Origin: Faecalibacterium prausnitzii
GTDB lineage: Bacteria > Bacillota > Clostridia > Oscillospirales > Ruminococcaceae
Direction of reading: 5' to 3'
DNA: 11,389 nt
NCBI GenBank assembly: GCA_002313795.1
Contig: DCCL01000230.1
Location: 288-11,676, forward strand
Position 1 is the first letter of the stretch, and the number at the start of each line of letters is the position of its first letter. Both the position numbers and the translations under genes were made by a program. Shown here one piece after another: positions 1 to 5,470 of the stretch. Under the pieces are notes generated by a model that did no database searches, had not been told where the DNA came from, and was given only the letters and a program-made list of their open reading frames with translations.

Positions 1-64
1 TTGCAAAATTTATTGCGGTAAAGTGGTGATAGCAAGACTTGTGAAAATGCTTTTGTGAAAAAAT

Positions 65-781
65 TTAATCGGCGCGCTTCCGACCCAGATAAGCTGCCTT
101 GACTTGCTCATTTGCCAGCAGTTCAGCTCCGGTGCCAGAGAGGGTCAGGTTGCCTGTTTCCAGAACATAGGCATAGTCCGCAACCTTCAGTGCCATGTTG
201 GCGTTCTGCTCGTTCAATAGTACTGTAATGCCCTGCTGATTCACGGTGCGGATGATGTCAAAAATCTCCCGCACGACGATGGGAGCAAGACCAAGGCTCG
301 GCTCGTCCAGCATCAGCAGCTTGGGTTTGCTCATCAGGGCACGACCCACTGCCAGCATCTGCTGCTCACCGCCAGAGAGGGTGCCTGCACTCTGCCAGCT
401 GCGCTCTTTCAGCCGGGGAAACAGGCTGTACACCCATTCCAAATCCTTTTCGGTCTCGGCCTTGTCCTTCCGCAGGTAGGCACCGATTTTCAGATTTTCA
501 ACGACCGTCAAGTCAGCGAACACCCGGCGGCCTTCCGGCGACATGGCAATGCCGCTGGCCACGATTTGGTCAATGGGCTTACCCAGAAGCTCCTGTCCGT
601 TCCACAAAATAGAGCCGCTTTGAGCCTTGACAAGCCCGGAGATGGTGCGCATCAGAGTGGATTTGCCTGCGCCGTTGGCACCGATAAGGGTGACGATTTT
701 TCCCTCCGGCACGGTCAGTGACACGCCGCGCAGAGCCTGAATACCGCCGTAAGAAACGTGTAAATCTTTGATCTCAAGCAT
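65..781 (-). CDS. livF: Branched-chain amino acid ABC transporter, ATP-binding protein LivF
   Basis: Second of the two ATPases that drive a HAAT-type amino acid importer at the cytoplasmic face of the membrane. Visible motifs are Walker A GANGAGKST (residues 34-42), the LivF-typical SPEGRRVF stretch (81-88), signature LSGGEQQ (135-141), Walker B LLMLDEPS (156-163) and the EQNA segment (191-194) that LivF proteins carry where most ABC ATPases have the H-loop His. At 238 aa it has the usual LivF length. I chose the ATG at 781 over an in-frame one at 808: MLEIKDLHVSYGG is the normal family start, a GGGGGTGG purine run lies just upstream, and this start overlaps the livG stop by 8 nt, as expected for translational coupling. 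It is the last gene of the operon. No hairpin terminator is visible in the 64 bases downstream. Substrate specificity is set by LivK and is not proven here. Confidence 0.95.
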   Translation of the reverse strand: MLEIKDLHVSYGGIQALRGVSLTVPEGKIVTLIGANGAGKSTLMRTISGLVKAQSGSILWNGQELLGKPIDQIVASGIAMSPEGRRVFADLTVVENLKIGAYLRKDKAETEKDLEWVYSLFPRLKERSWQSAGTLSGGEQQMLAVGRALMSKPKLLMLDEPSLGLAPIVVREIFDIIRTVNQQGITVLLNEQNANMALKVADYAYVLETGNLTLSGTGAELLANEQVKAAYLGRKRAD

Positions 782-1616
782 CTTCGTCCACCCCCAGATA
801 AGCGTCAATCACACGCGGGTCGTTCTGCACTTCGGCGGGCGTCCCTTCGGCAATCAGACGGCCAAAGTCCAGCACATACACACGGTCAGAAATGTCCATC
901 ACCAAGTCCATATGGTGCTCAATCATGAACACGGTCAGATTGAAATCAGCACGGATGCTGTCAATGAAAGCCGTCAGTTCTTCAGTCTCCTGCGGATTCA
1001 TACCGGCGGCAGGCTCATCCAGAAGCAACAGCTTTGGCTCAGTAGCCAGCGCACGGGCAATTTCAACACGGCGCTGCAGGCCGTAGGGCAGGCCGGTGGC
1101 CAGTTCGTTGCGGACGTCTTGAAGGCCAAGCACCTGTAAAAGGTGTTCACATTCCTCGCGCTGGCGTTTTTCTTCGTCGGCATTCAGGCGGAAGGTGGCG
1201 CTCAACAGGTTGGCGGAACGGCGGCAATGCTTGGCAATGAGCACATTTTCAAAGACAGTCTGGCTCTTCCACAGGCGGATGTTCTGGAAGGTGCGGGCGA
1301 TACCCATCTGGGTGATTTTATCTGGCGTTGGCGCAATGATGTGGGAATACTGCCCGGCATTCTGGCCCTTGTAGAGTTTTTTCATCTTGCCGTGGGGGGT
1401 GTTCTCAATGACTTTGCGGCCCTCAAACCATACAGCACCGTTGGTGGGAGCATACACGCCGGTGACAACATTGAACGCAGTGGTCTTGCCTGCGCCGTTG
1501 GGGCCAATCAAGGAGACGATTTGGTTCTTGTCTACTTTCAGGTTCAGGTTGTCCACAGCTACAACACCGCCGAACTGCATGGTAGCGTTTTCAATGGTCA
1601 ATACATTCTCACTCAT
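774..1616 (-). CDS. livG: Branched-chain amino acid ABC transporter, ATP-binding protein LivG
   Basis: First ATPase subunit of the importer; it forms the cytoplasmic nucleotide-binding pair with LivF. Motifs are Walker A GPNGAGKTT (38-46), Q-loop RTFQNIRLW (108-116), Walker B LLLLDEP (196-202) and the switch segment MIEHHMDLVM (231-240) with the H-loop His. The signature reads LPYGLQRRVEIARAL (176-190), the degenerate LivG-type version (family usually L(S/P)YGxQRRLEIARAL), not LSGGQ. The length of 280 aa is slightly above the usual 255-260, owing to an insertion around residues 74-101 between Walker A and the Q-loop, a region where LivG members vary. The ATG overlaps the livM stop as ATGA and is preceded by a perfect AAGGAGGTG ribosome binding site. 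The gene overlaps livF by 8 nt downstream. Confidence 0.95.
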   Translation of the reverse strand: MSENVLTIENATMQFGGVVAVDNLNLKVDKNQIVSLIGPNGAGKTTAFNVVTGVYAPTNGAVWFEGRKVIENTPHGKMKKLYKGQNAGQYSHIIAPTPDKITQMGIARTFQNIRLWKSQTVFENVLIAKHCRRSANLLSATFRLNADEEKRQREECEHLLQVLGLQDVRNELATGLPYGLQRRVEIARALATEPKLLLLDEPAAGMNPQETEELTAFIDSIRADFNLTVFMIEHHMDLVMDISDRVYVLDFGRLIAEGTPAEVQNDPRVIDAYLGVDEDA

Positions 1617-2773
1617 TTGGAACGCACCTCCTTTTTGGCTGCTTTTGCCGTGGATGCGGGCTTTTTCTGGAAGAGTTCACGGTCGCCCATGATGCCTTTG
1701 CGGAAGAACAGCACCACAGCCATAATGATGATGCTGAATACCACCATGCGGAAGCCGGAGCGCAGCAGCGGCAGACGGAAGCCGCCGATGTATGTTTCAT
1801 TGTCGAGAAAGCGCAGCAGCCACTCGGAGCTTGCAATAAACAGGAAAGAGGCAATGACCGAGCCGGACACCGAGCCGATACCGCCGATGACGACGATAAG
1901 CAAAATTTCGTAGGTCATGCTGGATTTGAAGGTGGTGGCCTGCACGCTGGCCTGATACATTGCCAGCATGGCGCCGGAGATGCCCGCAAAGAAGCTGCTG
2001 ATGATGAAGCTCATCCGCTTGTGGCTGGCGAGGTTGATGCCCATAGCCTCTGCGGCAATTTCGTCGTCGCGGATGGCTTTGAACGCGCGGCCATAGGTGG
2101 AGTTGATGAGCAGCAGGATGACGGCGATGCAGATGCCGGAGAAGAGGAAGGGCATGACCGTTTCCAGATGCAGGGTGATGCCGCCCAGTGGGATAGAGAA
2201 GCTGGAAAAGCTGGTGAAGCCGTACAGCAGGTTGGAGCCGTTGGTCAGGGGGCCAAAGCCTTCGTACACCACAGCGGCACGGATGATCTCAGCAAAGCCC
2301 AGTGTGGCAATGGCGAGGTAGTCGCTCTTCAGTTTCAGAACGGGCAGACCGATCAGGAAGGCGAACAGCGCTGCAACGCAGCCCGCCAGAATCAGGCAGA
2401 AGATGACACCTAGCAGAAGCCCCAGCCCACCCAGAGGTTTGGACAGAAGCTCCGGGATGGAAAAGCCGATGCCGCCGTTGGAATAGCGCTGGTAAATGGA
2501 CTTCTGGGAAGCAGCGGGGATGGTAAGAATGGCGTAGGTGTAAGCACCCAGCAGCATAAAGCCTGCCTGCCCCAGACTGAACAGGCCGGTGAAGCCGTTC
2601 AGCAGGTTCATGGAGACGGCCACCAGCGCATAGATGGCGCCCTTGCGCAGAACCGTGAGCAACATGGAGGGTACAAAACTTAGATTATCCAGTGCCAGCA
2701 GCACGCTCAGCAGGGCGACGAGAGCCAGTGCCGCCCGGAGATAGACGCGTTTTTTCTCTTGTTTCATGGTCAT
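1613..2773 (-). CDS. livM: Branched-chain amino acid ABC transporter, permease LivM
   Basis: One of the two inner-membrane permease subunits. The protein (386 aa) is strongly hydrophobic, with many membrane segments from residue ~10 onward. It has a short basic N-terminus (MTMKQEKKR), and the cytoplasmic coupling loop reads AIRDDEIAAEAMGIN followed by LASHKRMSFIISSFFAG, which is diagnostic of LivM. The C-terminus is charged and lysine/alanine rich. The start is uncertain by a few codons: GTG 2776, ATG 2773 and ATG 2767 are all in frame. I prefer the ATG at 2773, which overlaps the livH stop by one base (TGATG); only a weak GAGAAAG precedes it, so translation is probably coupled to livH. The gene ends in an ATGA overlap with livG. 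Confidence 0.93.
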   Translation of the reverse strand: MTMKQEKKRVYLRAALALVALLSVLLALDNLSFVPSMLLTVLRKGAIYALVAVSMNLLNGFTGLFSLGQAGFMLLGAYTYAILTIPAASQKSIYQRYSNGGIGFSIPELLSKPLGGLGLLLGVIFCLILAGCVAALFAFLIGLPVLKLKSDYLAIATLGFAEIIRAAVVYEGFGPLTNGSNLLYGFTSFSSFSIPLGGITLHLETVMPFLFSGICIAVILLLINSTYGRAFKAIRDDEIAAEAMGINLASHKRMSFIISSFFAGISGAMLAMYQASVQATTFKSSMTYEILLIVVIGGIGSVSGSVIASFLFIASSEWLLRFLDNETYIGGFRLPLLRSGFRMVVFSIIIMAVVLFFRKGIMGDRELFQKKPASTAKAAKKEVRSK

Positions 2774-3651
2774 CACACTTTCTCGGTCAGGTTTTCGCTG
2801 AACAGGCCAGTTGGCTTGACTGCCAACACCACGATGAGCAGCGCAAACGTAAAGGCATCGCTGAAAGTGGTAGCACCAGCACCCTTGATCAAACTCTCGC
2901 AGATGCCGATGATAAAGCCGCCAATCACAGCGCCCGGAATGGAGCCGATGCCGCCGAACACCGCCGCCACAAAGGCTTTCAGGCCGGGCATTGCGCCGAC
3001 GGTGGGGGTGACAGCCGTGTAGTTGGAGAAGTACATCATCGAGCCAATCGCGGCCAGAAAACTGCCCACAGCAAAGGTAAAGCTGATGACATTGTTGATT
3101 TTGATGCCCATGAGCTGTGCCGTTTCAAAATCGCGGGAAGCGGCACGCATGGCCATGCCGATTTTGGTCTTTTGAATCAGGGTGACAAGGGCGGCGACCA
3201 GAATCACGACAAGGAACGGCGTCACGACGGTAACACGCTTGGTCTGGCAGCCAAGTACCGTGACGGTATCACTGATCCACGGCAGGGCGGGATACTGTTT
3301 GGCCAGACCGCCGGTGACGTACCACATCAGATTTTGCAGCAGATACGACATACCGATGGCGGAAATCATCACCGACATACGGGGTGCGGTACGCAAGGGC
3401 TTGTAAGCGATTTTTTCCACCGCAATGCCCAGCAGCACCGTCGCAGCGATGACCAGCGGGATGGAGACCGTCAGCGGCAGCGAAGCCGTGGCGTACACCA
3501 TCAGAAAACCGGCGACGGTAAAAATATCGCCGTGGGCAAAGTTGATGAGGCGGAGAATGCCGTATACCATCGTATAGCCGATGGCAATCAGTGCATATTG
3601 GCCGCCCACCGAGATGCCTGCCAGCAGATAGGGCAGAAACTTTGCAGCCAT
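2773..3651 (-). CDS. livH: Branched-chain amino acid ABC transporter, permease LivH
   Basis: Second permease of the importer, 292 aa (family about 290-310). The N-terminus MAAKFLPYLLAGISVGGQYALIAIGYTMVYGILRLINFAHGD is classic LivH; the GxxYALxAxGxTMVYG and INFAHGD motifs are recognisable. The loop carrying ETAQLMGIKINNVISFTFAVGS corresponds to the ATPase-coupling segment. An ATG exists 15 bases further upstream (3666, adding MEGFL). The ribosome binding site GGAGGG begins inside that upstream ATG and sits 7 nt before the ATG at 3651, so 3651 is the better start. A hairpin in the 95-nt gap separates it from livK; downstream it overlaps livM by one to four bases. Confidence 0.94.
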   Translation of the reverse strand: MAAKFLPYLLAGISVGGQYALIAIGYTMVYGILRLINFAHGDIFTVAGFLMVYATASLPLTVSIPLVIAATVLLGIAVEKIAYKPLRTAPRMSVMISAIGMSYLLQNLMWYVTGGLAKQYPALPWISDTVTVLGCQTKRVTVVTPFLVVILVAALVTLIQKTKIGMAMRAASRDFETAQLMGIKINNVISFTFAVGSFLAAIGSMMYFSNYTAVTPTVGAMPGLKAFVAAVFGGIGSIPGAVIGGFIIGICESLIKGAGATTFSDAFTFALLIVVLAVKPTGLFSENLTEKV

Positions 3652-3693
3652 GAGAAAACCCTCCATTTCTTACAACAGGTTTCACAAGCAAAG

Positions 3694-3721
3694 CGCAGGC
3701 AGAGGCTGTCCTCCGCCTGCG
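3694..3721 (-). terminator. Hairpin between livK and livH, probable leaky terminator or mRNA-stabilising stem
   Basis: Arms CGCAGGC (3694-3700) and GCCTGCG (3715-3721) pair perfectly and continue through one mismatch into GAGG/CCTC (3702-3705 with 3710-3713), leaving a 4-nt loop. In the direction of liv transcription the stem is followed only by CTTTGCTTG, a poor U-tract, so full termination is unlikely. Such stems after a binding-protein gene commonly let livK mRNA accumulate above the membrane subunits. That role is inferred from the position. Confidence 0.6.
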
Positions 3722-3746
3722 TTCTGTTATTTTGAGTGGAAAATTA

Positions 3747-4958
3747 TCAGCCTTCCACACTCTGGGTCTTGACGAACTCGAATGCGCCGTCGGAAGCCTT
3801 CTTGATGTAGGCCATATCCTTGTTGGCGTCGCCGGTGGTCTGGTCGAAAGTGATGCTGCCGGTCACGCCGTTGTAATCCACACCGAACAGGGCGTCCTTG
3901 ATGGCGGTGCCATCGGTGCTGCCTGCTGCCTTGATGGCTTCCAGTGCAGTCATGTAGCCGTCATAGCCCAGTGCGGAGACAGCAGCAACAATATCATTGC
4001 CGCCGTTGTTGGTCAGCTTCTGGCTGTCGGCGTTGAGCCACTCCTTGAAGCCGGTAACGAACTCTTTGGCAACGCCGGAGTCGTCGTTTTCATCAAAGAA
4101 GGTGGAGCAGTAGACCTGCACGCTGGTGCCCTTCTGAGCATCCAGAATAACGCTGGACTCCCAGGTGTCACCTGCGGTGATGGGCTTGTCAAAACCGGCA
4201 GAAGCGGCCTGCGTGATGATTTGGGCGGCGTAGGTGGTGGCGCAGGGTGCAAAAATTACGTCTGCACCGGCGTTGATGGCGTTCTGGATGTAGGCGGAGA
4301 AGTCGGAGGTGCCTTCCGGGAACTGCTCGCTGGTGACGGTGCCGCCCAAGTCCTCAAAAGCGTTGACAAAGTAAGTGGCCAGACCAGAACCGTAATCCTC
4401 GCCCAGCATACTCAACACATAAGCATTGGAAGCGCCGAACTCATCCTTTGCAAAGTTTGCCATGACCGAACCCTGAAACGGGTCAAGGAAACAGACACGG
4501 AAGTAATAGGGGTTTGCCTCGGTGACGGCAGGGTTGGTGCAGGAGCAGCCAATGGCCGGAATGGAGGCGGACTGGAAGGTGGGAGCCGCCGCAATGGAAC
4601 AGCCGGAGCCGTAGCTGCCCAGCACGATGGAGACTTTCTTGGAAACCAGCTCCTGCGCGGCGGTCACGGCCTTGTCGGTGCTGGACTGGTTGTCCACTTC
4701 CACCAGCTCAACGGTGTAGGTCTCGCCGCCGATGTCCACAGTGGGCGCAACGCTGTTGGCATATTCGATGCCCAGCACTTCCTGTTTGCCGCCTGCACCG
4801 TTATCGCCGGAAGCCGGCTCGAACACACCGATTCTCACGGTCTTGCCGCCGGCACTGCCGCTGCCGGAACCCGAAGAAGAACAGCCTGCCAGAGCTGCTG
4901 CAGTGGCTGCCAGACCAGACGCTTTCAGAAAATCACGACGAGAAATAAATACCTTCAT
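3747..4958 (-). CDS. livK: Branched-chain amino acid ABC transporter, substrate-binding lipoprotein LivK-like
   Basis: Extracytoplasmic binding protein (403 aa, Peripla_BP_6/leucine-binding family) that captures the ligand and delivers it to LivHM. The N-terminus carries SRRDFLK (residues 6-12), a twin-arginine motif, then an alanine-rich hydrophobic stretch and the lipobox LAGC with lipidation at Cys26. A Ser/Gly-rich linker (27-38) follows. The mature domain starts at TVRIGVFEPASGDNGAGGKQ, the usual first beta strand and ligand loop, and contains the SIVLGSYGSGCSIAAAPTF region typical of the family. A strong GAGGAGGAA ribosome binding site lies 8 nt before the ATG. It is first in the liv operon, after an attenuator-like leader. 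Family members bind Leu/Ile/Val, but related ones bind other amino acids or amides, so the ligand is uncertain. Confidence 0.93.
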   Translation of the reverse strand: MKVFISRRDFLKASGLAATAAALAGCSSSGSGSGSAGGKTVRIGVFEPASGDNGAGGKQEVLGIEYANSVAPTVDIGGETYTVELVEVDNQSSTDKAVTAAQELVSKKVSIVLGSYGSGCSIAAAPTFQSASIPAIGCSCTNPAVTEANPYYFRVCFLDPFQGSVMANFAKDEFGASNAYVLSMLGEDYGSGLATYFVNAFEDLGGTVTSEQFPEGTSDFSAYIQNAINAGADVIFAPCATTYAAQIITQAASAGFDKPITAGDTWESSVILDAQKGTSVQVYCSTFFDENDDSGVAKEFVTGFKEWLNADSQKLTNNGGNDIVAAVSALGYDGYMTALEAIKAAGSTDGTAIKDALFGVDYNGVTGSITFDQTTGDANKDMAYIKKASDGAFEFVKTQSVEG

Positions 4959-4978
4959 ATGAAAATTCCTCCTCTATG

Positions 4979-4992
4979 CGATCGTGTGATCG
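4979..4992 (-). other. Small hairpin just upstream of the livK ribosome binding site
   Basis: CGATC (4979-4983) and GATCG (4988-4992) form a perfect 5-bp stem with a 4-nt loop. It lies between the attenuator stem and the livK ribosome binding site, so it would be the first structure at the 5' side of the SD in the mature leader. It is short and may have no function. Confidence 0.3.
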
Positions 4993-5005
4993 ACTACTTT
5001 CCTAC

Positions 5006-5057
5006 AAAAGAAAAATCCGCAATGGCGCAGAAATCTGATGTTCCTGCACCATTGCGG
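5006..5057 (-). terminator. Intrinsic terminator in the livK leader (candidate attenuator)
   Basis: Read on the minus strand, CCGCAATGG (plus positions 5049-5057) pairs perfectly with CCATTGCGG (5017-5025), and GCAG/CTGC (5044-5047 with 5027-5030) extends it past one mismatch. ATTTTTCTTTTG (5005-5016) follows immediately. The T-rich flank is only on the side expected for liv transcription, so this is a leader terminator about 50 nt ahead of livK. A weaker alternative pairing, CATTG (minus strand, 5066-5070) with CAATG inside the 5' arm (5050-5054), could act as antiterminator. No T-box consensus was found. Confidence 0.65.
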
Positions 5058-5075
5058 GTCTCTGACAATGTTTTA

Positions 5076-5095
5076 GCACACGAAAGCGCGTGTGT
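5076..5095 (-). other. Leader hairpin upstream of the liv attenuator
   Basis: CACACG (5077-5082) and CGTGTG (5089-5094) pair perfectly, with a further G-U at 5076/5095, around a 6-nt loop. It falls in the predicted liv 5' leader between the AT-rich inverted repeat and the terminator-like stem. It has no U-tract, so it is not itself a terminator. It may be part of a regulatory RNA fold. Confidence 0.4.
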
Positions 5096-5101
5096 CCAGA
5101 A

Positions 5102-5125
5102 AAATTTTGACTTTTTTCAAAATTT
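5102..5125. promoter_or_regulatory. AT-rich inverted repeat, candidate operator at the liv transcription start
   Basis: AAATTTTGA (5102-5110) and TCAAAATTT (5117-5125) are perfect 9-bp inverted arms around a 6-nt T-rich spacer. The repeat falls at about +1 to +24 of the predicted liv transcript, where a bound repressor would block initiation or early elongation. Each half, extended across the spacer, matches the CodY consensus AATTTTCWGAAAATT at 12 of 15 positions by eye, and CodY controls branched-chain amino acid uptake in many Firmicutes. The assignment to CodY is inference, and AT-rich sequence gives chance matches. Confidence 0.45.
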
Positions 5126-5131
5126 CGGCAG

Positions 5132-5160
5132 ATGATAAGAAAAAACTGTCCTCAGAACAA
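5132..5160 (-). promoter_or_regulatory. Probable sigma-A promoter of the liv operon
   Basis: Read leftward, TTGTTC (5155-5160) and TATCAT (5132-5137) are separated by 17 bp. The -10 matches 5 of 6 consensus bases and the -35 only 3 of 6. Initiation would fall near 5125, giving a leader of about 165 nt. A second candidate lies upstream, TTGTTG (5197-5202) with TAAAAT (5175-5180) and a 16-bp spacer; either or both could be used. Confidence 0.5.
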
Positions 5161-5300
5161 GTGCATTTTGGACGATTTTAACACAAACTGTATTTACAAC
5201 AAGGACGACTCTCGGGAACAGCTGCTTTCATCTGTATCGGATTTGGAGAAGAACGGCATGAGGAACTGCGGAGCTGGCTGCAATTTTCTGTGCGGAAACA

Positions 5301-5329
5301 TTGACAAGTGGATTTTGTCTTTTTATAAT
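5301..5329 (+). promoter_or_regulatory. Perfect consensus sigma-A promoter upstream of the ATP-grasp operon
   Basis: TTGACA (5301-5306), a 17-bp spacer and TATAAT (5324-5329) match the vegetative promoter consensus at all 12 positions. Initiation would be near 5335-5337, within a few bases of a strong terminator hairpin. It is the only convincing promoter before the gene at 5471. Confidence 0.85.
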
Positions 5330-5337
5330 AAAACCAG

Positions 5338-5384
5338 CACAAGGCGGCGTGGCCCATAGACAGGTCACGCCGCCTTGTGTTTTT
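5338..5384 (+). terminator. Strong intrinsic terminator directly after the promoter start site
   Basis: CACAAGGCGGCGTG (5338-5351) pairs perfectly with CACGCCGCCTTGTG (5366-5379). GCC/GGT (5352-5354 with 5363-5365) extends the stem to 17 bp with an 8-nt loop, and TTTTT (5380-5384) follows. It lies between the promoter at 5301-5329 and the gene at 5471, so it would cut most transcripts at about 50 nt unless it is bypassed. On the opposite strand the flank GCTGGTTTTATT is a weaker U-tract, so it might also stop leftward transcription. Confidence 0.8.
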
Positions 5385-5441
5385 GTATCTGCCAAACAGA
5401 GAGAGGCCGGTACGGGAAAGACTGGCGGTGATGCAGATACA
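5384..5441 (+). other. Foldable 5' leader segment before the ATP-grasp gene
   Basis: TGTATCTGC (5384-5392) and GCAGATACA (5433-5441) are perfect 9-bp complements. They enclose a second stem, GCCGGT (5406-5411) with ACTGGC (5421-5426; one G-U pair), and leave purine-rich unpaired strands. In addition GGCGGTG (5424-5430) could pair with CGCCGCC (5368-5374) in the 3' arm of the terminator, a possible antiterminator. I could not match it to any riboswitch class I know; it may be only an mRNA leader fold. Confidence 0.4.
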
Positions 5442-5470
5442 GCGAATCCAAGATAAAAGAGGGGAAATCT

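Noticed and set aside
1..64. Terminator for the liv operon downstream of livF
   Set aside because: Only a 4-bp GCAA/TTGC pair and A/T runs are visible, which is not enough to call a terminator. It may lie beyond the window edge.
1143..1913. Plus-strand ORF of 256 codons opposite livG/livM
   Set aside because: It crosses two genuine genes on the opposite strand and has no recognisable domain or ribosome binding site.
2692..3735. Plus-strand ORF of 347 codons opposite livH
   Set aside because: The His/Arg/Gln/Asp-rich composition is typical of a shadow frame. livH on the other strand is fully convincing.
3732..5135. Long plus-strand ORF (467 codons) opposite livK
   Set aside because: It is antisense to a gene with clear family motifs, and its Gly/Val/Ala-rich translation is what the complementary strand of GC-rich coding DNA gives. 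No ribosome binding site or family motif is visible.
4959..5160. T-box riboswitch for a branched-chain tRNA in the liv leader
   Set aside because: The T-box core (GGUGGNACCGCG-like) and a specifier loop could not be found on the minus strand. Only the terminator-like stem is present.
5338..5379. Insertion-sequence end or CRISPR-type repeat
   Set aside because: The perfect palindrome occurs once, is followed by a U-tract and has no transposase or spacer array nearby, so a terminator explains it.
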